Source of the DNA: Acanthopleura granulata
Taxonomy: Eukaryota > Mollusca > Polyplacophora > Chitonida > Chitonidae
DNA length: 64,000 nt
Assembly: GCA_016165875.1 (NCBI GenBank)
Contig: JABBOT010000012.1
Span: forward strand, 13,647,822-13,711,821
Direction: 5' to 3'
Positions within the stretch are counted from its first letter, which is position 1. Each line of letters starts with the position of its first letter. A program made the translations under genes and the position numbers. The notes below the pieces were generated by a model. It did not search any database, was not told the DNA's origin, and saw only the letters and a list, made by a program, of their open reading frames with translations. Of the stretch, positions 37,628 through 49,690 are shown in pieces.

Positions 37628-39965
37628 CACCAGGCAAAGTGGAAGGGACAGAAATATTTTGTTTCCGTATACTCTGACGAAACGTGCAGTATCGGTTTCA
37701 ATACGCTGCTATATATTCACAATTCAGGAAAGCAATTCAGACTATCCTACTCTTTATAAATTCGCCTTGCTTTTAAGACACAGATGTTTAGACACCTGTT
37801 TAGACACAAAGTAGCCCTTTAATGAATGGGGAAGTAAAACTGTATATTGCTGAAGTAACGTCAGTGACTTTGTGCTTTGTTTTGGTCTGACAGCTTCTCT
37901 CGTTCTATCCGACAGATATTTAATGAAATACCTTTTTTTTCATTTCCGGTATTTGTATATCTCACAGATGCCTTTATTGTATAGATACACGTACTATTCA
38001 CTCATAGTTTATACATTACGTACACATATGTTTAAACATTTAGCTAATGTTAAAAATTATCATGCGATATAAGAAAATAATGTGGAACAGTTGTTACGTG
38101 TTGTGCAATACATCGCGCGGAAGAATTTTTAATTTGATTTTTAGTGTCGCTCTTTGTGTGATGACTATTGAGTTATAGCTAAATACCCGGGTACCTCTTC
38201 TGAATGCATGTGCAACATACAGTGTGTTATATTAAGTTAAGGTATTAATTGAATTTTAGAATAAAATTGGATGCAAATTTGTTAGTGAAGTTTGGTCTAC
38301 TCTATACATAAAGAGGGAGACATTTTAGTCAGCATCAGCAGAAATTTGGTTATGAGTTTTTTATACACACACGTACTCCTACATGCGGTGTTGGTTCAGC
38401 TCACTGGAGTGTCACTAAGCGGTGGGCTGTACTTGTACACGGATGACCGTTTACGTGTTCTTGGCCGAAGACAGACCACCCGTCTTTCACCAAAATAACA
38501 TATATATTTGCATGATTAGCTCACTTACATTTCTGTAGACCATGTACGAACGCCTGATAAACTGCATTTAATACAGGTGTACTTTTTTTTACCTAATTCT
38601 GCCTAAGCCATGGTGCTAGAGAACACGCGAATTGCAATTTTTTGAAGCATTTACAAAAGCAGTTAAAACCTTATATAACTGAGGTAATGTGACAAGTGGC
38701 CAGATTTACTGAACCTGGTTACATGTGACCATTTGCCAAGTGCTCTCGTTTTACTCTTTTGAGTATACTATATACAAGTGACGTTTAAGAAAAAGCATTT
38801 AACATCAATGTATTTTTACAGCTGCATGAGCATCAACTTTAAAGCTGTTTTCTGAAGACTTGATATTTCCCCAAAGTGAATTTTTAGACTATAAATAAGA
38901 GAAAACAACTATATTTATGGGAAAGTACAAAAAAATTCGCCCTTTGTTTGTAAGAAAATGATAAACCAAGATCACTAAAGCGGAAAGATGTATGTGCTTT
39001 AACTGTCTTGATATATCTTGATACTGAAATCAGTTGGGCGTTGACAATTTTTTTAGTTCCCTGTGACCGCGGAATCTGTTTGAACTGAACTCCGCCCAGC
39101 CAATCAAAGTTGTTGTGATAGACAAAAGAAAGCAAATCTTCAAGCTGATAACATGGAAATTATCGACGTCAGACTTTTCGCGACGAGTGTTTTTCTACAT
39201 ACAACTTCAGAAACATTTATCTACAAATTTTCTCCTATATTCAAATACAAGGTTGTGTGTAGCTCCTGGGTCATAATTCAGTATGGATACTTGCGGAAAT
39301 TTTCTATCTGTGCTAATTTTATTTTTGTCCTTTTGTGATAACTGCATTATTTATATACACGGTTATTAGTGCACAGAAAACATTTGAACTACAGACGAAT
39401 TTAATGAAGATACAGTGTATCTAGCTTGGCTTCACAGAAATCTTCGTACTTATCTTCTTTTATTTTCAAACTTTCTCATGAACGTAGAAAGTGTTCTTAA
39501 CTCCATGCTGATTTTCTTGCCTCACTAACATTGTGTAGGGGTCTTGTATGAACAGTGGGCCGGCGTTATAACTGGATAGTTTCTTAGGATACATTGCTCT
39601 TGGCAGGAAGTCGACTAGCTCGTAACCATAATAGTTGGTTTGTGTACATACTAGACAGGCGGGAAATTCTGCGAATTCAACATCGCTCGTGAAGTCTCTC
39701 ACAGGGAAGCTGAGACGAAGCAGTGTTGCCTAGCGCGGCCGTTAAATGACCGACCGTCGGTATAGCCCGTCCTAATTTGTGACTGGCATATACAGGTGCA
39801 TGTACTGCCGTCCGACAAGTGAGTCACCAGATCTTGTAAATCCCCTCTTCATATACTTGGGCGTGTTTTCATCACCACCAAAGTTTGCCTTTCCTAGTGT
39901 GTTCTCCTTATCCAGACCTATACTGGTTCATGCATAAAGGATTACATACATACACGTAGGGCGTA

Positions 39966-40018
39966 ATTATTTATTTGATTGGCGTTTTACGCCGTACTCG
40001 AGAACATTTTACTTATTG
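39966..40018 (-). repeat. SINE tail fragment
   Basis: TTATTTGATTGGCGTTTTAC and GCCGTACTCGAGAACATTTT match the shared tail; the rest is absent. Confidence 0.7.
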
Positions 40019-40382
40019 TCGGGCGTATTGGCTTTTTGCAAAAAGCTAACGTACATGGTTAACCAGCGATATACATGTATCTCTATTCACTGCAGTAAGC
40101 TCTCATAGTGTTCAATATATTGTGTGAAAATGTTTTGGGTCCTATGCAAGACGACCTTGCAGAGTTTACGTTTCTCACTACTACAATACCATGCAGATAA
40201 AGTCAGTTGTATGATATCTAATCTCAGTAATGAATAATTTAATATACATATTTAATCGTGCATGTGAAAAACAAAGTATTGAGATTACGGCTCAACAGTA
40301 CCCATATAGGTGTATACATATATTCTACATGTCTATTCTATCGGGATATACCAAAGGGATCGCCTATAGGAAACTCATTCGC

Positions 40383-40578
40383 TGAAGGACTTAAAGCGTT
40401 CTTCTCGCCACAGCTGATCGCGGTCCTTGGTCGATGAAGCCGCGGGCTCGAATCCAGGTGTCACTACTTTTGGTAGTGGCTTTATGTCAGACGGTTTCTC
40501 CGGTCACTGTAAGGTTTTCTCTGGTATAAAAATTCTCGAGCACGGTGTTTAAAGCTAATCAAGTTAATAAACAATAAC
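40383..40578 (+). repeat. Fourth SINE-like element
   Basis: A B-box-like GCGGGCTCGAATCCAGGTGT is followed by GGTTTCTCCGGTCACTGTAA and a tail resembling the other families (AAAATTCTCGAGCACGGTGT, then TTTAAAGCTAATCAAGTTAA). The head upstream is worn. Confidence 0.5.
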
Positions 40579-40666
40579 AATGAAAGTATACTGAACGTAT
40601 ATATCAACCTATAGGAACATTTCATATTAAATACTGCTTACGACTCATACTTGTACGTGGGTTCCC

Positions 40667-40789
40667 TAATGATAATAATGAAAACTCAAGGCATCACCAC
40701 GTATATTGTTTCATATATTCACTCTTTTCATATATTGTGAATGTATGAAACAACATACGTGGTGATGCCTTCAGTTTTCATCACTATTA
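40667..40789. repeat. Near-perfect foldback (about 54-nt arms, 14-nt loop)
   Basis: Left arm 40667-40722 (with AAGGCATCACCACGTATATT) pairs with right arm 40737-40789 (with ATACGTGGTGATGCCTTCAG). There are only a few mismatches and a 3-nt length difference near the base. The loop is TCTTTTCATATATT. It is most likely a MITE-like foldback. The stem is longer than typical animal miRNA precursors. Confidence 0.85.
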
Positions 40790-41519
40790 ACATTTTATAT
40801 ATTTAAACGTTCTTACCCAGTGCAAAATTATTCGACTTATATTTTTACCAGGATCCTTTGAATTGAAATACAATGTATGACGAACACTGGTGGTTACGTT
40901 CGTCAAGAGCGTATAATCGAGTATACGGCTTCAGGTATATATATATATATATGGTGATAATGGCGGTTGTAATGCATAGGAAATTAATCACTGTGTCTCT
41001 ACAACATCCCAAGGCAATCCGGTCTTCCGAAGATTAGGCACTATAGCGTAAAAACCCGTCAACTGATATTCCTGATAGCCGAATAAATTAATTATATATC
41101 TTTATTGACAGAGTGTATAAATAAAGAGTTATCCGTGATACGAGATCTAATGGTAGCCAATCAGATAACATTCCAGCCGTGACCAGCTAATCGGCTATCA
41201 CGGGTGTACCGGGGTACTTGTACCGTGACCATCATCCCTCCCCCCATCTCCCCTCCCCCGTTACCTATGACCCGCTTCCCCACTGACCCGTCACATACAA
41301 GCGGAGGCCGCAGACAGCCTTATCTGGCATCTTTGGACAACTGTACTTCGCTTGGATGCCTATAGCTATCCTCCCCTATACCAGCTAACCGAGGCATATT
41401 TCTTGGGAAACTTTAAAGGCGTTGTTTTTTAATTTTTTTAATTTTTTTTATTTAAGTCACAAAGTCGTAAGAAATCTTGTTTTGAGCCAGCCAGGCCCTG
41501 CATTATTCTTAAGTCTAAC

Positions 41520-41755
41520 GGGTTAATCCATTTCTCATAACGAATTAATACGTTACTGATAGCGAATTAAAACGTTACTGATAGCAGGAACAGATTAATC
41601 CGTTAAATCGACGAAGTAATACGTCCCAGATGACGAATTAATCTGTGATGAAATCTGGTCTTGATTAATTTGTTCGTAAAACGATTTCATACGTTCCAGA
41701 TTTTTAGTTATCCGAAATCGAGAAGTGATTAATCCGTTATATCGATGAAAATGGA
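41520..41755 (+). repeat. Degenerate repeat rich in TAATCC/TAATCT
   Basis: GATTAATCCGTTAAATCGAC (41593) recurs as GATTAATCCGTTATATCGAT (41727), with looser versions (GAATTAATACGTTACTGATA, GAATTAATCTG, GATTAATTTG) between. TAATCC lies at 41524-41529, 41596-41601 and 41730-41735, and TAATCT at 41639-41644. Confidence 0.6.
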
Positions 41756-41983
41756 GTCTATCTACAGTCAAGGGACGCATTTAACAAAAGATTTTTCCAG
41801 ATAGCCTTATCTATATACAAGTTATAAAAACACGTAAAATCTTTCGCATCTGCAAAGCTGTGAGTCTTGACTGTATTTATTACATTATTATTTTTTTTAA
41901 AATTTATATGTTTATGGATAACAACTCCTCAGACATCACGTTTAGTATATGTATATACACATGTACAAATTTATTTACGTGAA

Positions 41984-42151
41984 GGACCTCCATGGCCGAG
42001 TGGTAGGCGCGCTAGCGCAGCCAAAGACTTAGCAGCCTCCAACAATGCGGTCGCCGTTGGCTTCCCCTACAGTCGTAAATTTGGGAAGGTCTGTCAGTGA
42101 CCTGCAGATGACAGTGGTTTTATAAATAAATAAATAAACAAATAAATAAAG
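41984..42151 (+). repeat. Truncated MetaSINE-like SINE
   Basis: Head GGACCTCCATGGCCGAGTGG with a B-box region and the TCTGTCAGTGACCTGCAGAT segment. The rest of the central domain and the tail are replaced by an AATA-repeat run. Confidence 0.7.
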
Positions 42152-44019
42152 AAATTTTTACTTCTTCCTTCGGGTCGATGAATTTTAAGTTTTTCTTGTC
42201 CTTAATCTGAGACAAAAAAGAAGATGAAATCCAGGGAAAAAGACTTATAGCAACGGAACACAAAATACTGGCAATTTGTATACGGTGACCCAAATTTTTA
42301 GAGTGTTTACCTGAAAACATACACCAATCCCTTTCCGTTTTTTTCCGTATCTTTTGTCTTATTTCGTTGTTCTGTGAATTTTTTTATTTTTATTTTAGAG
42401 TCTACTCTGTACTCTACATACCAACCGTCAATAATCGTTGACCTATTCGATCAGACTTCTGGATATCTACATTTAGTAACATATATATCCTTCCAGTGAG
42501 GAGTAGAAATGAAGCGAAGCTCCGAGTGGGTTAGCATATCCGTGCACCTTTAACGATGTGCATGTATTCAACTTTCTTGGTGCAGTTCTGTTTGTTATTT
42601 ACATTTTGACAGTTCAGAATTACTTGGTTTTGTGTGATCACAATGTAACATAGGCCTATCTGGAAAATTCAACCGTAACTGCAGTAACATAATCGGAGAC
42701 TCTGGCTTATTCTGAGCACAAATACACCTAGAAGCGTGACGTAATCCAAGAAAGAACAAAGGAGCACACGGCTTTGGACCCGTCTGTCAAAGACGGGAAG
42801 GAGTTTTACGAGTTTTAACACTGGTTATGCTTGACATTGTGATCATGCAGCACTTAGGTTGCTTGTATAGCGTTCTTTTGGACTGATTAATGATTTTTAA
42901 TATTGAATGAAATTTTATAGCTGCTATAACTCCTATCTTTTTGCTGAAGAGAAAGCTATATGTAAGTACACAAACATATGGATGAGTTATGGAAGTCAGC
43001 GAGTGGTAATTATTTGCTGGGTTTCTCTGGAGATGACTTAATAATAGAATAACATATAGGTCTGTAGTTCATTCACTCCTTAGAAACGAAACAGGGTCCT
43101 ATAGTGTGGAGTGAGTTTAATGTCTGATGTTCCTTATCACCAAACTTTCTCTCAGGTTTCACGCAACATGTATGTGTGTTTGAATGGGGAAAAATGATAC
43201 ATCTTTAAACTTCTGACATGTTGATAATTAAATGACTTCAGAAATAATTATAGGATCGTGCGTTTAACTTCTTATCGGAAAAAGTAAAATATTCCTGAAT
43301 TTACATGTATTAGAATTTCAGCACGAGGAAACGATAATTCGTCCTGTGTGAGGCTTTCAGCACTATATATAACAAAACCAATGACACAAATTTAACCAAA
43401 GGTACATGCATGCCATATATAAAATATCACACTTTGTTTATAAATGTAGGTACACATGTTTCAAGTGATGTTAATAATTAGAAAATAACGGCATGCATGT
43501 TACCTAGATTATAGCATGAATTATATCATAAAATCAGTATATAGACGTCATTCATATATTTAGAATAATTGTTAATATACAGACGGATTTACATTGTATA
43601 TAGTGTAGGAGTATAGGAATACTTATGCAAAATTATAGAGGAATTTAACCCTTTTAAAGAGAAAGATGTTTTCATTTTTTTGCTTAATCCTTTAATATAA
43701 TGGGAATGTGTTTAAAGCGATGAAAATAAACAATCGTCATTATACGTCGAGTGCAGGGCTTATAGCTCTACAACTACATGTATATAAAGCACGCTTCTAC
43801 ACACTGCACGGGGCGCGGTTCATATTTGATATGTGTACGTAGAATAAACTTAAAGAAAAATTGAATTGAGTGAGGCCTTTAGTGGACCATAGTAGAGACA
43901 TTATACATTATTTTAATCAGTAATTTGTGACGTGAGATCCCAAACCATGCAAGGTTTGCATAAACATGTACACATATTCTGTAAAGGGCCCTTCGCTTTA
44001 AGATTATGGTGTGCTTTAA

Positions 44020-44110
44020 ATTTAGCAAACAGGGTGTTATTTTTCTTTGTACTTGGATAATTTATAATTTAGCAAAAGTGGTGTTATTTTTCCTTTGTAC
44101 TTGTATAATA
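44020..44110 (+). repeat. 48-nt direct duplication
   Basis: TTTAGCAAACAGGGTGTTAT with TTTTCTTTGTACTTGGATAA is repeated once with a few changes. Confidence 0.7.
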
Positions 44111-44782
44111 CCGGTACTGCGTGGACAGCGGCGGCATTCATTCTTTTGATTTTCAGTTATTTTCACCATTTATCAAGGTGTAGGTATGTATGCTTACACT
44201 TCATGCATTGGAGACTATGAGTAAATCAAACTGTATGTAGAAGTAACATCACATATATGTAAAGCTCGGTCAAAATTTGTTTAAGCACAGTAAGATACAG
44301 ACTTCATTTCGGTGGAAACATCGAAATCCTAAACAACAAATTATATATATTTCAAACAGACTAAGCAGCCTATCATGGAAAACATGAAAGGTTAATTGAA
44401 GAAGCTGTTCCAAATAAACATGATGCCATTGTAATGTCCGTTATCTGTATCTTGTCTCTATACCACTGATGGATATTCCTGAAGTCTTGGCCGACACACA
44501 CTGTGTCTTTTTCAGGATTTATGTGTATGCAGTCATATATATTTTTGGTCATTTCGTTTCGTCTAAATGCATGAGAAAGAGAGGGATATAAACGAAATAC
44601 ATCCATTTGGAGTCGTCCAGATAGGAGACCGCGCAAATCTATTCAGGCTGTTTGGGGTATTTTAATTTTATAATTTCATGTGGTTTTCGAATCGTTGACG
44701 CACACACACGCAACCCACCGCCACTCAAATAACAGTAAATATTACAAAGACAAAATTAATGAGGATCCAGGATCTCCTCAGT

Positions 44783-44890
44783 TAAAGAAATCTGTGCGCA
44801 TGCGTCGTTTAAAGAAATCTGCAAACATTATTTAAAGAAATCCGCGCTCATCATTTAAAGAAAGCTACACACATCATTTAAAGAAACATG
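44783..44890 (+). repeat. Short tandem repeat of TTTAAAGAAATC units
   Basis: Five copies of a roughly 23-nt unit (ATTTAAAGAAATCTGCACAC-like). Confidence 0.7.
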
Positions 44891-45080
44891 CAACCAGCGC
44901 TTGATTTGTACATAGCCGTTTAAGTTTAAGATTTTTGGTGGTAATCAAAGGTATGATGGAATAAATATAAAAAAAAAAACGTGATTTTGATAGAGTATTC
45001 TGTAATGTAGCAAACGTTCAGATAATGCGTTTTCTGGTCATTTTCGTGTATTACCAACTATTTATTCATTTAAATTGTTT

Positions 45081-45082
45081 AC

Positions 45083-45125
<43 letters not shown>

Positions 45126-45250
45126 CGCGGCCAGCATTATAGTTGGAGAAAGCCTGGTGGAACCGGTGGGGGAGCTGGACTCACCGCGTTGACGAGAAGC
45201 TCCCGAGTCATTGCGCTTCACTAGCGCACAAACCACTCGGCCACAAAGAA
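45081..45250 (-). repeat. Rearranged MetaSINE-like SINE with TTTA run
   Basis: A long (TTTA)n run (45081-45124) leads into GCGGCCAGCATTATAGTTGG, a shortened central part, and a head ending near ACTCGGCCACAAAG. The domain ACGCCGTACTCAAGAATATT is absent. Confidence 0.7.
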
Positions 45251-45716
45251 CAGGTTTAAAGCATGTGTAAATTACTTAGAAGATTTTACCATGTACAATA
45301 TATATAGCTGGTTTACAATTCTCACAACCACCATTAAATAAAGCGAAATAAACAGTGCCCAGTGACAGTGCTTCATATAGATTTGGCATTCAAATTCAGA
45401 AAATTGTATATATTCAGAGTATATATAAATGTACCTACAGTGTGTATAAATTATCTAAATAAGAAAAAGCCAACTTTATGACTGTATGTGCCTTCACTGT
45501 TATAACTGACAATTCCTCAGTAACCGTTATGCAATCCAGTTCGCTATGTCCAAATATACTCGTATGCATGATCAATCATTTATTATTATTATTACTCCTT
45601 TCGTCTTCTAGTGGTTGAAAAGATTTATGCAAGCAACTGCAACAATGTTTTTAGACGTATGTGCAGCCTGTATCTCAGTGGTGCATTTATTTATAAATGC
45701 AACTTATATAAGTGTA

Positions 45717-45967
45717 GGGGGCCTCCGTGGCTCAGTCGGTTAGCGTGCTATCGAAGCCTCCCACCAATGCGGTCGCTGTGAGTTCAAGACCAGCTCATGC
45801 TGGCCTCCTCTCCGGCCATACGTGTGAAGGTCTGCCAGCAACCTGCTTATGGTCGTGGGTTTCCCCCGGGCTCTGCCCGGTTTCCTCCCACCATAATGCT
45901 GCCCGCCGTTGTATAACTGAAATATTCTCAACTACGGCGTAAAACACCAATCAAATAGATAAATATA
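45717..45967 (+). repeat. Near full-length tRNA-derived SINE (MetaSINE-like)
   Basis: The best preserved copy in the window. It has a tRNA-like head with an A box at 45728-45740 (TGGCTCAGTCGG) and a B box near 45780-45790 (GAGTTCAAGAC). A central domain (GGGTTTCCCCCGGGCTCTGC...) and a 3' tail (GGCGTAAAACACCAATCAAA then AATA-rich) follow. RNA polymerase III transcription and mobilisation by a partner LINE are expected for this class. Open frames on both strands here are artefacts of the element. Confidence 0.85.
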
Positions 45968-46839
45968 TAAGTGTACCTAAAATTCAGGTATCCTGTTCTG
46001 AATAAACATTATGATTGAAAAGCTGTTTGGAAATTACAGCTCATGCAACCACATTTTACCGAAGACACGTTTTCTGTGTTGTAGGGTGAATACGTCCAAA
46101 AATGGCCTATTGCATATACACAGAAACGACAAAGAAAATGTCTTTTTTGGGGGGGGGGGGGGTTACCATGAAAAATGACATATAGACCTCTGTATACCTC
46201 ATAGAAATTAGGATGCAGTGTGAATGTGCGAATGTTGAATATGTGTATCTTGGCCTTGATTTATGAAACGATGGTCAATGGTTGAATTTACGCGTCATAC
46301 TGTGACCCATTGTTATGTTCTTCTCTGTTCCGTTATATACATTGGATGCATGCAGGGTCCACATCGGTTCGATGTGCATGTGTTGTAATGGGATACTACA
46401 TATAGCCTCAAAAACCACATATAGTTACAAGAGTATACCGTGTCCCTTGTTTTCTGAAACGTTCGTGCAATTATGACACCAACTTTTAATTGTTTCAACG
46501 GCAGATGTTTTCAAATACGGTTTGCGATAAACAAGTATATGAGAAACCATTAAAGTGTGATAAGTACATAGATGATGAACGGTAATGAGCTCTTATCAAG
46601 CTCTTGCGTGTGTGTCTGTAACATCAGTCCATCAGCACAATTAAACTTCAAATACCTGACGCAATGTAACTCGCCTGTATCCCCCTATAAAGCTAGTGAT
46701 GTACGTTCACTCCTTTGATTTATATCACTAATCAACGGATGTAATTTTTTAACAAGCGTTCACCAAAGCTGTGATAGAGGCTTGTTGGAGAACCCTGAAA
46801 ATGACTGAAATATTTGTCATAGGTGACTGGATAACGTGT

Positions 46840-47090
46840 TCCCGTAGCGTCACATCGCGTCAGCTCCATGTCCCTTTGATCTTGGAGGTTCAGCGATGCT
46901 ATCAGTTATCAGTTTGCGCTAATTGAAAGCTGCGGCTGATTAAAACTAAGATATCAGCATCTCCATGGCAGCTTGACGTCATTAAGTGGGGGCAAGAAAG
47001 AATTAAAATTCATAATTCCGATTAATTATGCATATTGTGGAATGCAGGGTAAACAAAAAGTGGAGGCCGTCTATCTTCACCGATGCGTAA
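46840..47090. promoter_or_regulatory. Candidate intronic enhancer
   Basis: The block is less AT-biased and more complex than its surroundings. It has a TCF/LEF-type CCCTTTGATC (46872-46881), GCTAATTGAAAG, GCTGATTAAAAC, a TTAAGTGG NK-type site, and GATTAATTATGCATATTG (overlapping homeodomain and POU-like motifs). No open frame with a domain is present. Conservation is inferred from texture only. Confidence 0.38.
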
Positions 47091-48423
47091 AAAATTCTTT
47101 GTTGCTTCATCTTTGTGTTTTTTTCTTTCACAATCATTTTTGATGCATGTCTTATATACATGTGCAGGCAGAAAACAGATATGTAGATCCCTTGTTTTTT
47201 TACGGCTGCATGGACTGTAGGCCTACATATATGAAAAATTAAGCAGGTATAGATGTGATATCACAGAGGTGTCTGGATTCCTGTATGCCAATATACTTGT
47301 GCCTGTCCCAACCTTAAGTTTCAAAAATTAGCATCTTTTGTCACACGTCATTCAGATTATCCGCATGTACACTGATATCGACATTACGCAGGACATCGTG
47401 ACTTTATAAAAGACAAGCTGAGGTACAGGCAAGTGCAGCTTACATGTAGCTTTGATATTCCTTGTCAATTAAGCTAAATCATTATGGCGGATAAAGATGA
47501 CGCATGTCGTATGATGCTGTATGCTTCGAAACGTCTAAGGAACTATATGCAGTCATCCTATATCAACTACGTTTTATAGGCTTAGTTGTTTTCGGCGTAT
47601 ATGCCTTATATATCCCTCGACAGAACCCTTTGCATGCGTGCTGGAACACGGATCACGAACGATATAACCTATAATATCCAGTTTAATTCAATGTACCATG
47701 TAACCTCGATACACTCACCTCCCATGCAGTGTGGCTCAGCCGCTATTCATCTACTACACCTCGAGGTAGGTATACGGAAAATAATTTGTGATAATATAGT
47801 ATATACATACACTTAATTGATCTTGTATCGTTTATAGATATTTTTCAAGCATGCAGTGCTTTGAAAAGACATCCTGCAGGAGGGTGAAACTTGGGCTTCA
47901 ACACATACTTTTTCTCCATTCATATAGACGTGAAATTATGTTTAAAAAAAAAATCATCCTAGAAGTGACTGAAGTCAGAATTCGAGCCCCAGGCCTCTGT
48001 ATCGAAGAAAAGCACTCCTACAGATATGACGAGGTTCGCATGTGAAAATATTCTTGAATATATGGCTGAAAACGTCATTAATTACATATACAACTAAATA
48101 TATAATGGGGTCAGGTTTCAAGGATACATGGAAAGGGTTTTTTTTTATCTTAATATGCATGCAGTTTACGATGTGTAACACCGTTTACAAGTACTAAAAA
48201 AATTCTCAACCTTCTTTTTTTTTTGGGGGGGGGGTGCTTTAAAGTACAGTTTTCTTAAGGCCCCAGCGGTCAGTCCGAAAATTAAGTAGCCTACAGTGGT
48301 GACGTTAACGGTGAAGTGAAGTTGAGTTGAGTACATCACCTGGCTTAAACTGTAGGACTATCAGCCAGCTGACAGTAAGGCACCAGCAGAGAGTGACCAG
48401 AGACAAACGTGAATTTTGAAACC

Positions 48424-48510
48424 ATGGAAGACATGTCATTTAGCATACAACCCTTTCAGTTTGAACCAAGAATCTACGACCGTTTAATCGAGGAGTTTGG
48501 TGTCACTTGA
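48424..48510 (+). pseudogene. Short orphan coding start (MEDMSFSIQPFQFEP)
   Basis: An ATG in the context ACCATGG opens a 28-codon frame starting MEDMSFSIQPFQFEPRIYDR and ending at a TGA at 48508. The FSIQPFQFEP segment resembles the first residues of many invertebrate predicted proteins of repetitive families, including some annotated as P2X7-like; this is from memory and unchecked. It overlaps the opposite-strand THAP fragment by about 27 nt. It is probably the first exon of a copied, broken gene. No downstream continuation was seen. Confidence 0.28.
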
Positions 48511-48640
48511 GGAAAAATTGGTTCGCTTCGTTTTCCGTATCCATTCCCATCTAAATGTCACAATACGAGGGAATTTGAAGAAGCTGACGCCCGAATCCTT
48601 CCCACTTGTTGGAACAACCAAAAATGGCACACCAAACCAT
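48484..48640 (-). pseudogene. THAP-domain fragment with a frameshift
   Basis: Reading the minus strand from an ATG at 48640, the peptide is MVWCAIFGCSNKWEGFG. This gives the Cys-x4-Cys pair expected at the start of a THAP zinc-binding DNA-binding domain. Near 48589 the frame is broken. The neighbouring frame continues VSFFKFPRIVTFRWEWIRK, matching the family's F-x-F-P segment and the conserved Trp. It then runs on about 15 residues to a TAA. The later Cys-x2-His pair and the rest of the domain are not found nearby. The fragment lies inside a large intron of the + strand gene. It is likely a decayed piece of a THAP gene or of a P-element-like transposon, but a diverged exon with a sequencing error is possible. 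Confidence 0.5.
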
Positions 48641-49577
48641 CTCTGAACGGAGCAAAATATCTAGGAATGAATACGTTGTTTGCTCGCAGAAAATCTCAGT
48701 CGAAAGACAAAATGGCGCAGACTGACCAAGTTAATACGTTCGGGTTCGTCACTATAGTTACCAGGGTTCACCGGGCTCCGAGCACTTCGGGGGTTTACGC
48801 CGCGCTCCTAAAATATTCAGTGATGAAGTAATTTCCGAAAAAATCCGACCACTGACGGGAAATATGCATAAAATAGAGGTGTAGTTAACAGGTATAAAAT
48901 ATACCACAAAAATGAAAATGAAAAAAAAAAAAGTTTTAGCATGATTTTCTTCATTTGGCTTATATTTATAATCTCTGTTTTAGAGCTCCTTTTCATGTAT
49001 CCTTTAAGGTCCTTCCCTTGACAAACACTCTGTAGTAAAGCCATAGCCGCACCATGGAGGGTGGATTCGGGCACGCCATCTAATACTGAGTCTAAAATAT
49101 TGAGACCGGTCGAAATATAAGCGTTAACCACATATTGTCCAGTAGCCAGTTATCATGTTTAAGACGGAAATATGTTGTGCACGATCCTATGAAATCCGTC
49201 TGCGAAGGCTATCAGTGTACGGGTTTAGAAAATATTGTTCCGTTGGATTCATCGTTAAAATGTTCACTAGGTCTAATTATTTTATTTATTCAGTTGGTTC
49301 TCAAATAACACCTTACACAACAATTTTTCACATACACGACGGGAGTCAGTTTTTATGCATGCAGGATGGAGGTGCCGGGGGAGGGGGGGGGTAAACCACT
49401 GACATTTGGCCAGTTGCTGACGATTTTTCGCCCACATGCATGGTGCCTGTATCTATATGCGCATAGGTTTGGTGGAAGGCGGGGCTGGCGGGCTTAACCA
49501 ACTTTTGGCTGCACCAACGGCCACATGACCAGCATACCTACACTGTAGCTCGCGCATGTATCTGTTGGCGATTAAAA

Positions 49578-49690
49578 TTTATTTATTTGGTTGGTGTTTA
49601 CGCCGTACTCAAGAATATTTCACTCATACGACAGCGGCCAACATTACGGCGATTAAAAAGATAAGCGTCTTAACCGCTCGGCCACGACTT
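49578..49690 (-). repeat. Short MetaSINE-like SINE, centre deleted
   Basis: Tail complement (ATTTATTTGGTTGGTGTTTA) and CGGCCAACATTACGGCG, then a jump to the head end (CTTAACCGCTCGGCCACGAC). Confidence 0.7.

Noticed and set aside
40667..40789. microRNA gene
   Set aside because: The stem is longer and more perfect than typical animal miRNA precursors; a foldback element is more likely without small-RNA data.
45717..45800. Genuine tRNA gene
   Set aside because: The A and B boxes belong to a SINE head joined to a SINE body and tail; no proper cloverleaf acceptor end was found.
47985..48095. Another SINE copy (TTCGAGCCCCAGGCC, then TATTCTTGAATA)
   Set aside because: Only two short resemblances to a B box and a tail with the wrong spacing; too weak to list as a feature.
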